From contig DHNW01000016.1 of the NCBI GenBank assembly GCA_002407675.1, positions 7,825-44,736 on the forward strand: 36,912 bases of DNA, in the 5' to 3' direction. The position numbers and the translations under genes were made by a program. The notes beneath the pieces were generated by a model that was not told the DNA's origin, searched no databases, and saw nothing but the letters and a program-made list of their open reading frames with translations. Source of the DNA: Ruminococcaceae bacterium UBA5406. GTDB taxonomy: Bacteria; Bacillota; Clostridia; Oscillospirales; Acutalibacteraceae. Positions 25,077-31,945 of this stretch are shown here, in pieces (position 1 is the stretch's first letter; the number at the start of each line of letters is the position of its first letter).

Positions 25077-26339
25077 ATGACAATCGACTTGACAGAATTC
25101 CGGAAAAAATGTACGTGCGGCAGGAAACATCCCGTTGCCGTTGACCAAATCGTTATAGAAAAAGGTGCTGTCTCGCGTCTTCCGGAACTGCTTCGCCAAT
25201 ATAAAAAGAACAGCCCTTTTATTTTTTGCGACAGCAACACCTATCAAGCGGCAGGAGAAAGTGCCGCCAAAATAATCGGGCGGTGCGGAATGGTCCGGTT
25301 CCCTGCGGAAAATCTCCATGCCAATGAAGACGCCGTTAAAATGGGGCTGGAAAAGCTGCGCCCGGAAACGGATATCCTGATTGCCATCGGTTCAGGGACC
25401 ATTCACGACATTACGCGCTATATTGCCCACGAAAAGCAAATCCCGTTTCTTTCCGTTCCAACTGCGGCAAGCGTCGACGGATTCGTTTCTACCGTAGCTG
25501 CCATGACGTGGCATGGTTTTAAAAAGACATTTTCTGCGGTTTCGCCGGTTGCCGTATTGGCAGACACCGATATTTTCTCAAAGGCGCCCTACCGGCTTAC
25601 AGCTTCCGGTGTTTCCGACCTGCTCGGCAAATATATTGCACTTGCAGACTGGAAAATTTCCCACTTGGTCACAGGCGAATATATCTGCGAACGGGTTTGC
25701 AGATTGGAATATGAAGCCTTGGAAACCGTTTGCGGGAATATTGCTAAAATCCGCAGCCGCGATCCGGAAGCGTGCGCGCAGCTGATGTATGCGCTGCTTC
25801 TTTCGGGGCTTGCCATGCAGATGGTCGGCAATTCGCGACCCGCTTCCGGTGCAGAGCACCATATCTCTCACTTTCTTGAAATGGAAATTCTTAACCCGCA
25901 CCTTGACGCTTACCATGGTGAAAAAGTCGGCGCAGGGCTTCTCATTGCTGCCCGCACCTATCATCATGCGGCAGAAAAGCTAAGGAGCGGCCGCTTTTCC
26001 ATTCCCGCATATGCCGGACTGGAAAGGAGCCTGCTCCGCAGCACCATAAAATCGGACAGGCTGTATCAGCAGATTATCCGTGAAAATGATCCTGATCCGC
26101 TTGCGGGCATCCGCCCTGAAACCCTGTGGGAAAAACTGCCCGGGATTCTGAAAATACTGGATGGAATCCCAACTGAAGCGGAAATTTCCCGCCTGATCGC
26201 AGAAGCGGGAGGTGTTTTGTCTCTTCGAGATATCGGTGCGGACGAAGGTCTGGAGAAACCGCTCATCCGGCTTTCTCCCTATGTCAGAAATCGCCTGACA
26301 TTTATGCGCTTGTTAAAACTTTTCCGCTTTGAAAAGTAA
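25077..26339 (+). CDS. araM: sn-glycerol-1-phosphate dehydrogenase (AraM/EgsA family)
   Basis: Reduces dihydroxyacetone phosphate to sn-glycerol-1-phosphate with NAD(P)H. In Bacillus this feeds heptaprenylglyceryl phosphate synthesis. In the 420 residues, the nucleotide-binding motif is IGSGTIHDITRYIAH and the substrate loop is VPTAASVDGFVS. The metal ligands fit the Asp of SGVSDLLGKY, the His of GAEHHISHFLEME and the His of AYHGEKVGAG. The start at 25077 has GGAGG 10 bases upstream. The frame stays open 43 codons upstream, but that part overlaps the promoter and has no ribosome site. The prenyltransferase partner (PcrB) is not in the window. Confidence 0.88.
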   Translation: MTIDLTEFRKKCTCGRKHPVAVDQIVIEKGAVSRLPELLRQYKKNSPFIFCDSNTYQAAGESAAKIIGRCGMVRFPAENLHANEDAVKMGLEKLRPETDILIAIGSGTIHDITRYIAHEKQIPFLSVPTAASVDGFVSTVAAMTWHGFKKTFSAVSPVAVLADTDIFSKAPYRLTASGVSDLLGKYIALADWKISHLVTGEYICERVCRLEYEALETVCGNIAKIRSRDPEACAQLMYALLLSGLAMQMVGNSRPASGAEHHISHFLEMEILNPHLDAYHGEKVGAGLLIAARTYHHAAEKLRSGRFSIPAYAGLERSLLRSTIKSDRLYQQIIRENDPDPLAGIRPETLWEKLPGILKILDGIPTEAEISRLIAEAGGVLSLRDIGADEGLEKPLIRLSPYVRNRLTFMRLLKLFRFEK

Positions 26340-26378
26340 TGCGCCAAACTGTAACTTGTCTGATATAAAATCATTTTC

Positions 26379-26407
26379 TTGACATGAGCACATTTTTTTT
26401 ATATAAT
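26379..26407 (+). promoter_or_regulatory. Promoter of tRNA-Pro
   Basis: Consensus -35 TTGACA (26379-26384), a 17-base spacer and -10 TATAAT (26402-26407), about 30 bases before the tRNA. Confidence 0.92.
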
Positions 26408-26437
26408 GTTTAAGTATCACAGACCGGTGCAATAAAA

Positions 26438-26513
26438 CGAGGTGTAGCGCAGTTGGTAGCGCGCCTGCTTTGGGAGCAGGATGTCGCAGGTTCAAGTCCT
26501 GTCACCTCGACCA
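26438..26513 (+). tRNA. tRNA-Pro (UGG anticodon)
   Basis: A 76-base cloverleaf. Acceptor stem CGAGGTG pairs with CACCTCG; the D arm contains AGTTGGTA. The anticodon arm CCTGC-TTTGGGA-GCAGG has loop anticodon TGG. The T arm has GGTTCAAGTCC, and CCA is encoded. It borders the accessory region, and tRNA genes are common integration sites. I found no second copy of its 3' end within the window. Confidence 0.97.
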
Positions 26514-26522
26514 AGCGAAAAC

Positions 26523-26567
26523 CCGCATGGGTACTGGATTTTCCAGTATTTCACGCGGAATTTTTTT
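26523..26567 (+). terminator. Terminator of tRNA-Pro
   Basis: TACTGGA (26532-26538) pairs with TCCAGTA (26542-26548), flanked by CCGC/GCGG (26523-26526 and 26555-26558), then AATTTTTTT. Confidence 0.85.
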
Positions 26568-26994
26568 GCCATAAATTCACGGAAAAACACGCAAAAATCC
26601 GCAAAAAAGCGAAAAGATGCAAGTCAAAAAACAGGGTTAAAACAGTAAAGTAAAAGATAGACCTCCGGAACAATCCGGAGGCCGTTGATATTTTTAATCG
26701 GCAAACAGGCTATCAAAAATTCCCCGCCAGCCTCAGCCGGCGGGGTAAATATCAGGTTTTTGGTTCCTCCCTGATTTTTTTCTAAATATTCAGGATCGCG
26801 TTGGCAAAGAAAACCTTCAATCAAAACTCAGAATGCTTCCCTTTTACAGCTAGAGGCACTTGCCATTGAAAGCTTAATGATATTCGATTAAAATTTCATG
26901 TTTTACCACGGTAAACTAATTTTTTCTATAAAATATTCTTTGACATTCGATACTCCGACACATGGATTTTTGAAATTTTATAAATATGGTTTGC
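26568..26994. other. Gene-free AT-rich stretch with two hairpins
   Basis: No credible coding sequence: the only open frames have no ribosome site and odd composition. A perfect 8-bp hairpin with a 4-base loop (CCTCCGGA at 26662-26669 with TCCGGAGG at 26674-26681) and the terminator at 26715-26745 lie here. The rest, 26746-26994, is AT-rich with no recognised signal. Confidence 0.6.
26715..26745 (-). terminator. Intrinsic terminator facing the XRE gene
   Basis: CCCCGCC (minus strand, 26739-26745) pairs with GGCGGGG (26722-26728), followed by AATTTTTG. It lies 250 bases after the XRE regulator stop and is the only strong minus-strand terminator there. Confidence 0.6.
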
Positions 26995-27852
26995 TTAACG
27001 TATTTTTCCCTTTGAAATTCCAGAGATAAAAAGAAGCACCGCAATAAATCCGCAGGATAACGCACTGATCCATACCGAAATGTTGGTATTGTCAAGGTGA
27101 AAATATTGTTGACAAAACCGATTCAGGAGCAGGTTGTCTATAACTCCCACAAGGATAAAGCAAATCGCTACTAAAAAAATACGTCTGATTTTTGTATAAA
27201 TAAAAAGCAATGCAAGGATCCACAAACTGACGATACAAATCAAAAGAATAGGAAATACAAAGGGGAAAATTACATTATGTGTTGGTACCAAAGAGTCCAG
27301 CAAAAACAAAAACGGTACTATAAGAATCGTCAGTGCTGTAAGTGATAAAACTAGCGCATGTTTTTTCCTCAATAAAAACGGTGCAAGAAAGAACCAGGCC
27401 ATTACTTCACCGCCTACAACATAAAGTGACCAATCAAGTTTTTTAGAAATCACGCTATTGCATAAAATGCACACAAACACCGAAGTTAGAAACAAAACCG
27501 AAACAATGCTCAAAGCCTTGCTGTTTTCCTTAGCTAGTTTTTGTCCCTGAGATTTTCCCACATATTCTATTAAGTCGGTTACGATTGTGTCGCTTCTTTC
27601 CATGTTGGCGGTAGGGTCCTGGCATATTTTCTGCGTCTTGTCTATTCTTTCACCCTGCAATAGTTCACTAGCAGTTACTCCTAACAACTTTGCTAAATCT
27701 GGAATGATAGTTATATCTGGATACCCACTCCCCCGTTCCCATTTTGAAACGGCTTTATCTGTAACATTAAGCTTCTCCGCTAGTTGTTTTTGCGTCATAT
27801 TTTTCTCTTTACGTAATTCCGAGATGAAATTACCGATTTTTACGTTGTCCAT
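26995..27852 (-). CDS. XRE-family HTH regulator fused to a multi-span membrane domain
   Basis: The 285 residues have an N-terminal Cro/CI-type helix-turn-helix (about 6-62: ISELRKEKNMTQKQLAEKLN, AVSKWERGSGYPDI) joined to about six hydrophobic segments between residues 110 and 280. This is a membrane-tethered regulator, a type common in Clostridia, with an unknown signal and target. It is preceded by GAGAGG and a -10-like TATAAT. Its base composition is more AT-rich than the housekeeping genes, consistent with acquisition. It is oriented away from the prophage remnant next to it and may be unrelated to it. Confidence 0.85.
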   Translation of the reverse strand: MDNVKIGNFISELRKEKNMTQKQLAEKLNVTDKAVSKWERGSGYPDITIIPDLAKLLGVTASELLQGERIDKTQKICQDPTANMERSDTIVTDLIEYVGKSQGQKLAKENSKALSIVSVLFLTSVFVCILCNSVISKKLDWSLYVVGGEVMAWFFLAPFLLRKKHALVLSLTALTILIVPFLFLLDSLVPTHNVIFPFVFPILLICIVSLWILALLFIYTKIRRIFLVAICFILVGVIDNLLLNRFCQQYFHLDNTNISVWISALSCGFIAVLLFISGISKGKIR

Positions 27853-27935
27853 ACTATGACCTCTCTAATATTATATTATTTTTCATTTATCGGATTTTTT
27901 TAGTATACCGCATAATACGCTATCAGGCAATCGAA

Positions 27936-28046
27936 TTATAGTTTATCCGTATCTTTTACAGGTAAACGGAACGTAGAATCATAAGCAAGCACTCTAAGAC
28001 ATACTTTCCCTCGCAGATGGACATTCTTTTCATTGTGATAAAGCAT
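27936..28046 (-). CDS. Small ORF of unknown function (36 aa)
   Basis: A 36-codon ORF beginning MLYHNEKNVHLRGKVCLRV. GGGAG lies 7 bases before the ATG. There is no recognised family. It sits in prophage debris, so it may be a phage gene or a truncated fragment. Confidence 0.35.
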   Translation of the reverse strand: MLYHNEKNVHLRGKVCLRVLAYDSTFRLPVKDTDKL

Positions 28047-28172
28047 CGTATTTCTCCCACAGGTAGATTTTAGCCCTAATTCTCTGGCAACAAAATATTG
28101 ATTTTCCGCTCAAACTCCTGTTTCCGATCTTCGTTCATAATCCAAACTTCCTATTTTCATAATGATAATATT

Positions 28173-28226
28173 CTATATTGCCTTTCTCACCTTTCCCGCG
28201 TTTAAAGTAATATCAATATCGGTCAT
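28173..28226 (-). pseudogene. Truncated start of a phage structural gene after the tail gene
   Basis: An ATG at 28226 with AAGGGGTGA a few bases upstream opens a frame of only 17 codons (MTDIDITLNAGKVRKAI) that stops at 28173. Its position right after the tail protein stop and its wording resemble N-termini of phage baseplate/BppU-type proteins. A second tiny ORF (ATG near 28132) follows. Probably a truncated phage gene; the family is a guess. Confidence 0.35.
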
Positions 28227-28240
28227 GTGTTAGTCACCCC

Positions 28241-29099
28241 TTAATATGTTCCGGTAAATAGTCCGTTTTTAAACGACAAGCCTACTTTGTCTCCGCCCGC
28301 GCCCATAACCTTAACGTCGTGCGTTTCGCCCGTTTGGCCGTCAATCGACAGGTCGCTTCCACATCCAGATCTCTGGTTACTCTGAGATTTCCATTCACGG
28401 AAACATTACCGTGTTGTGTACTGCCTTGATACCCGCCGATCTGGATTTCAGATCCATTCAAATACATGCCGTTTGCTTCTCCCCCTTCGGGGCCGGTTAT
28501 TTCCGCCCCTCCGGGAAGCTCCAGATTGCCTTTAAACGTGCCGCCGCTCAGATAAAATCTTCCGCTGTCAAGATCGAGCCACCATGAACCGTCCTCCGCT
28601 TCAATCCTGCCGGTTTTGATGCAGGCACCGTCTACTATCGTGTCGCCGTTTCTCAAATTGGAGATTTTGACAAGGCCGTTAAGCTCCAGCTTATCCGCAC
28701 TGATTTTGATTGTCTCCGGGGAAATATTAATCTCGGCAATCAGTTTCCCTTTGTCGGCTTTCAGCGTAATCTGTCCATTAAGCTGTGTGATCTCCGTTTT
28801 GGCTTCTTCAACTCCGGCGCTTGTTTCATCGGCTGTCTGCTGGGCTTTATCTGCCGCTGCCTGTGCTTTGTCGGCCTTAGAAAACCGCTGGGATTGGTTT
28901 TCCTCTTTGGATTCGGCGGAAGCATAGTAAGTTTCATTTTCCCCGACTGAAAACTCCACTTTGGTGACGAAGGTTCGGTAGGAATTCCCGCTCTTATCGG
29001 TCATATGCAAAATGTCCCTGGCTTCAATGGCAGGATTGGAAAGCGAGGTCGCTTCACACGGGCGGAATGTTGTCCCGATCAGCTTCGTCCCGAGTGAAT
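28241..29099 (-). pseudogene. Prophage tail/baseplate protein fragment, frameshifted
   Basis: The C-terminal part of a phage tail (endopeptidase or baseplate) protein: SLSNPAIEARDILHMTDKSG and YRTFVTKVEFSVGENETYY, then a coiled-coil Ala/Lys-rich linker (SKADKAQAAADKAQQTADET). Receptor-region repeats follow (GRFYLSGGTFKGNLELPGG, GNVSVNGNLRV). At about 28354-28357 one base is missing: the annotated-looking frame turns into basic nonsense ending at 28282. The next frame reads DLSIDGQTGETHDVKVMGAG...LSFKNGLFTGTY and stops at 28241. The N-terminal end is missing, being joined to terminase DNA near 29097. Confidence 0.75.
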
Positions 29100-29423
29100 T
29101 TCCCCGCCGCGGCGTCCCGCATAATACCAAGCGGTGTCTCTGTGCCGGCAAAAGAAGACTTACATGAACCACGACCGCCGGCCAGTTTATAAAACGTGTG
29201 GCTGTCTGCTGTGAAATATTGCAGCACTTCTTTAGTGTCGACAACACGGGCGGATTCGAGCTTGGTGAGGCGCTTGTCTATGTATTCGCGAAGGTAAGGT
29301 TTCGCGTCCGATTACTTTGGCCGTTTTCTTGCTGTACCCGGCCTGCACTGCCGCTTCCGCAGGATTGCCGAGCTTGATATACAGGTCACAGAATTTCTTC
29401 TGCTTCTCCGTTAATTTTTGCAT
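29097..29423 (-). pseudogene. Terminase small subunit fused to terminase large-subunit fragment (decayed)
   Basis: ATG 29423 (GAGGTGG upstream) starts MQKLTEKQKKFCDLYIKLGN and AVQAGYSKKTAKVIGRE, a clear phage terminase small subunit. A frameshift near 29290-29300 follows. In the other frame the small-subunit sequence continues EYIDKRLTKLESARVVDTKE. It runs directly into LAGGRGSCKSSF, which resembles the Walker A region of a PBSX-type large terminase, and then into tail-gene DNA. The gene order terS, terL start, tail end shows large internal deletions of a prophage. Confidence 0.75.
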
Positions 29424-29448
29424 CCTCACCACCTCGTTTCATGGCATG

Positions 29449-29507
29449 AAAAAGGACGGCCCGAAGGTCGTCCCAAATAAAAAGGCACCCGCTTTAAAAC
29501 GGATGCC
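29449..29507 (-). terminator. Two tandem intrinsic terminators upstream of the terminase remnant
   Basis: On the minus strand, GGCATCCG (29500-29507) pairs with CGGGTGCC (29484-29491; one mismatch) and is followed by TTTTTATTT. Then a second hairpin, GGACGACC-TTCG-GGCCGTCC (29454-29473), is followed by TTTTT. Confidence 0.75.
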
Positions 29508-29659
29508 CAATAATATTTTGTCCCGTGTAACGCCCGGGTAATCGACTGCTATACCTGCTTTTGTTGGTTAGTTTTTGGAACAGTTCATAAACAACTTCAA
29601 CACCGAAATTGATGCCTTCGGCTTGGCATGAAAAGATAGGTTCGTTGGATATTTCCAAC
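29476..29659 (-). ncRNA. Candidate small RNA of about 184 nt
   Basis: A consensus promoter ends at 29666 and a strong terminator lies at 29484-29507. The stretch between has no ORF with a ribosome site. It contains several hairpins: GTTGGA-AATA-TCCAAC right at the predicted 5' end, ATGCC...GGCAT, and CCCG...CGGG. Only short ATG frames (10 codons or fewer) are present. No known RNA family was recognised. It could instead be the leftover of a phage leader. Confidence 0.4.
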
Positions 29660-29665
29660 TTGATT

Positions 29666-29694
29666 ATAATAGCACGTCTAGGTGTATCTGTCAA
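29666..29694 (-). promoter_or_regulatory. Strong promoter in prophage remnant
   Basis: -35 TTGACA (29689-29694), a 17-base spacer, and -10 TATTAT (29666-29671) overlapping TATAAT. Upstream, a GCCGCCC/GGGCGGC stem (29701-29729) may end any earlier minus-strand transcript. From 29730 to 29886 I see no gene with a ribosome site. Confidence 0.7.
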
Positions 29695-29888
29695 ATGGAG
29701 GCCGCCCGGCACAAAGGATACGGGGCGGCTGTTTGATTTTGTGTACGCTACAGGTGGCCGGTCTGCCCACACTTGAATGTTCCTTTTTGGCTGGCGGAAT
29801 GCTTTTTCACATTGAATCCTAACCGCCGCTGAGGCCTCAAGCAAATCATAAAAGTTTTGCCGGATAAACCGGTTTGCGTCACTCTTCC

Positions 29889-29917
29889 TTGTTAAATCCC
29901 TTTTTTAAGAGTATAAT
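29889..29917 (+). promoter_or_regulatory. Promoter of the ATT-start ORF
   Basis: -35 TTGTTA (29889-29894) and -10 TATAAT (29912-29917) with a 17-base spacer, 26 bases before the ORF. Confidence 0.75.
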
Positions 29918-29943
29918 AAAATATTATAAGGAAGGCGAGAACC

Positions 29944-30171
29944 ATTTATAATTTAAAGTTCGTATATTCTGGTGGCCATTCTCATAATTACGCGCACGTC
30001 ACAAAAGTTGAGTACCGTTCAAATACTGGCCTGATATCCGTATCAGGGGACGATATTTTAACGAAAGACTACCCGCTTAATCTCGACTTGCACGTAATTT
30101 CGACACTCAAGAGTTACAAAGTGCCGCATGTCTGCTTGAAATCCATTAAAGCTACCAAAGAAAAAGATTAA
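29944..30171 (+). CDS. Small protein of unknown function with an apparent ATT start (75 codons)
   Basis: The open frame begins at an ATT codon at 29944 with AAGGAAGG 8 bases upstream. It reads IYNLKFVYSGGHSHNYAHVT, then VEYRSNTGLISVSGDDI, LDLHVISTLKSYKVPHVCLK, and stops at 30171. No ATG, GTG or TTG exists in frame at the proper distance. The peptide looks protein-like, with alternating beta-strand pattern and no low complexity. A 17-spaced promoter lies before it and a terminator after it, so this is a full single-gene unit. I do not recognise the family. It may be a phage accessory gene whose ATG mutated to ATT, or one truly started at ATT, as infC is in some bacteria. Confidence 0.55.
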   Translation: MYNLKFVYSGGHSHNYAHVTKVEYRSNTGLISVSGDDILTKDYPLNLDLHVISTLKSYKVPHVCLKSIKATKEKD

Positions 30172-30205
30172 CGAATTATCGCAAACGTTAATTGAGAAAT
30201 TATAG

Positions 30206-30240
30206 AAGGACAGCCTGATCTTGTGGCTGTCCTTCTTCTT
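30206..30240 (+). terminator. Terminator of the ATT-start ORF
   Basis: A 10-bp perfect stem, AAGGACAGCC (30206-30215) with GGCTGTCCTT (30225-30234), is followed by CTTCTT. Found 35 bases after the ORF stop. Confidence 0.8.
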
Positions 30241-30310
30241 AATTGTAGTGCAAAGTATGCGAAAAGCGCCCGGCCATCGCCGAACGCCTTTCCGAAATTC
30301 CATGGTACCA

Positions 30311-30755
30311 TTAAATCACGAAAGTACGTCCCATAAACGCTAAACTAAATATTTTTTTCTTCTTTGCCAGCAGATAGTAAAAATACCGCCGTTCAGCGTC
30401 AAAAACGTGTCTTGCTGTTTTTAGCCCAAAAAACGATTGCAGATAGTACCATGGCATACCCTGCGTTACCGCCCTGATGATGTTCTATAATCCTCTGAGC
30501 TTGCTTGTAGCGCCGCCTGCTCGATCATTTCGCAGTCATGGGAAATACCGCCGCCCGCTCCGCATTGTCTTCTGTGGACTGCCCTGCGTCGTTTCCGTGC
30601 GGCATCCCGGTAATCTGCGGGGAATGGTACGGCCTTCGCAGATCCGCCAAACGCTGCTTTTTGTACGGATACTGAAGGCTGAAGTTATGTAGTTCGCGGT
30701 AGGCATATTTGCCGATATTGTACTCGTCCAGTTTCAGGTCACGCTTGCTCGACAT
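30311..30755 (-). pseudogene. Phage late-region regulator-like protein, multiply frameshifted
   Basis: The start ATG (30755) gives MSSKRDLKLDEYNIGKYAYR, then ITGMPHGNDAGQSTEDNAER. The frame is lost, and the next reads HDCEMIEQAALQASSEDY. A third frame reads AVTQGMPWYYLQSFFG and AERRYFYYLLAKKKKIF, stopping at 30311. The pieces, in order, match a common Firmicutes phage/ICE protein class with an SGMPHG motif and a C-terminal RRRYFYYLL. At least two indels are needed. The ATG directly follows the stop of the upstream gene. Confidence 0.7.
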
Positions 30756-31148
30756 CTATTTCACCAGCCTTAAAATTTTCCAGTTTTTTAGTGCTGATTT
30801 CGCAATTGTTTGCGCTTGACTCTTGCAATAACCTACCTCAGTGCAAACAGCTTTCCATGGTACTTTGCGGCCGTCCATGCTCATGAAAGTTTTTTCGAGT
30901 ATATTCCTCTCTGTTACAGTCAAAGTTTGTAGTGCATTTCTAAGCCACCGTTGCTGCTCCTGAAGCCTGATTATATTTTGACGGTGGAATTTAATTTCCT
31001 CGTCAAAGTACTTGCTGCCTTCCATGGCATCCGAAAAAGTCCGGTCACTCACAGAATTGCCATGCGGCAGCCCTGAAACCTGGGCAGACCTCGGAGAAAA
31101 TTTTTCCCACAGATAGCATTGTTCTATTTTATAAATTTTAAGTATCAT
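30756..31148 (-). CDS. DUF1492/ArpU-like phage transcription regulator (N-terminus doubtful)
   Basis: The 130-residue frame includes SAQVSGLPHGNSVSDRTFSD, a helical middle (EEIKFHRQNIIRLQEQQRWL) and a C-terminal sigma-70 region 4-like helix-turn-helix (LTVTERNILEKTF, WKAVCTEVGYCKSQAQTIAK). Such proteins lie just upstream of terminase genes in Firmicutes phages and switch on late genes. No ribosome site precedes the ATG at 31148, and the first residues look unlike the family, so the 5' end may be truncated. It is next to the broken paralogue-like gene and shares its PHGN motif. Confidence 0.6.
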   Translation of the reverse strand: MILKIYKIEQCYLWEKFSPRSAQVSGLPHGNSVSDRTFSDAMEGSKYFDEEIKFHRQNIIRLQEQQRWLRNALQTLTVTERNILEKTFMSMDGRKVPWKAVCTEVGYCKSQAQTIAKSALKNWKILRLVK

Positions 31149-31169
31149 GATACATAACCAGAGTTTTCA

Positions 31170-31205
31170 AATCCTTATAGAATCCTTATAATTCCTTTCT
31201 ACAAT
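31170..31205 (+). promoter_or_regulatory. Direct-repeat operator and promoter of the antimicrobial-peptide ABC operon
   Basis: AATCCTTATA occurs at 31170-31179 and again at 31181-31190, period 11 bases. A third degenerate copy (ATTCCTTTCT) follows. A -10-like TACAAT lies at 31200-31205, and its -35 place (31177-31182) reads ATAGAA, not consensus. Repeats of one helical turn over the -35 are what an OmpR-type activator needs. The regulator encoded at 33524-34183 is the likely binder (inference). Confidence 0.6.
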
Positions 31206-31236
31206 AGCAGAAGACAAATGAAAGGATGAAGGGTCT

Positions 31237-31944
31237 ATGGGAAATATCATTTTACAAACGAAAAATCTTTGTAAAACATTTAAAGGTCAAAAAGCGGTCG
31301 ATAACATCTCGCTTTCTATTGAGGAAAACTCGCTTTATGGATTGCTCGGCCCAAATGGGGCCGGTAAATCCACAACGCTGAAAATGATTACTGGGATGCT
31401 CCGGCCGACATCCGGGCAAATCTTGTTTCAGGGCCACCCGTGGTGTCGGAAAGATCTTAACAACATTGGAGCACTAATTGAATCCCCGCCTTTGTATGAA
31501 AACTTGACCGCCAGGGAAAATCTGAAAGTGCGTACAACCTTGCTGGGCCTTCCCGATTCACGTATCGAAGAAGTTCTTACAACGGTAGACTTGACCAATA
31601 CCGGAAAGAAACGAGCGGGCCAGTTTTCGATGGGCATGAAGCAGCGGCTTGGGATCGCTATCGCTCTGCTGAACCGCCCGAAGCTGCTGATCTTGGACGA
31701 ACCGACCAACGGCCTTGACCCGATTGGTATTCAAGACCTGCGTAAACTAATAAAATCGTTTCCTGAACAAGGCATTACTGTAATTCTTTCAAGCCACATT
31801 TTGTCTGAAGTGGAGCAGATTGTTGACCATATCGGCATCATTGCAAACGGCGTGCTGGGTTATCAAGATGCGGTCACACCGGGGCAGCACCTTGAAGAAC
31901 TGTTCATGCAGGTCGTTGCGATGAACAGGAAAGAAGGTGAATGA
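31237..31944 (+). CDS. Lantibiotic/bacitracin-type ABC transporter ATP-binding protein (CprA/LanF-like)
   Basis: The ATPase of an exporter that removes cationic antimicrobial peptides from the membrane. The 235 residues contain Walker A GPNGAGKSTT (38-47), the Q-loop region near ALIESPPLYENLT, the signature FSMGMKQRLGIA, Walker B LLILDEPTNGLDP and the switch SSHIL. The E-containing Q-loop (IESP) is typical of LanF-type proteins. It is followed by two permeases and a two-component system, the layout of C. difficile cprABC and of nisFEG-type immunity. No lantibiotic structural or modification genes are seen here. Confidence 0.92.
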   Translation: MGNIILQTKNLCKTFKGQKAVDNISLSIEENSLYGLLGPNGAGKSTTLKMITGMLRPTSGQILFQGHPWCRKDLNNIGALIESPPLYENLTARENLKVRTTLLGLPDSRIEEVLTTVDLTNTGKKRAGQFSMGMKQRLGIAIALLNRPKLLILDEPTNGLDPIGIQDLRKLIKSFPEQGITVILSSHILSEVEQIVDHIGIIANGVLGYQDAVTPGQHLEELFMQVVAMNRKEGE

Positions 31945-31945
31945 G

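Noticed and set aside
26662..26681. Perfect 8-bp hairpin as a terminator
   Set aside because: Neither side has a proper T run, so it is only listed as a hairpin within the gene-free stretch.
26624..26824. A 66-codon minus-strand frame between tRNA-Pro and the XRE gene
   Set aside because: It runs through two hairpins and has no ribosome site or recognisable sequence.
29494..29844. A 116-codon minus-strand frame upstream of the terminase remnant
   Set aside because: It spans a terminator-like stem, a consensus promoter and another terminator, and has no ribosome site. The region fits non-coding signals better, although a phage gene cannot be fully excluded.
31100..31240. Duplicate of the tRNA-Pro 3' end as a right attachment site
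   Set aside because: No match to the T-arm/acceptor sequence was found here or elsewhere in the window by eye.
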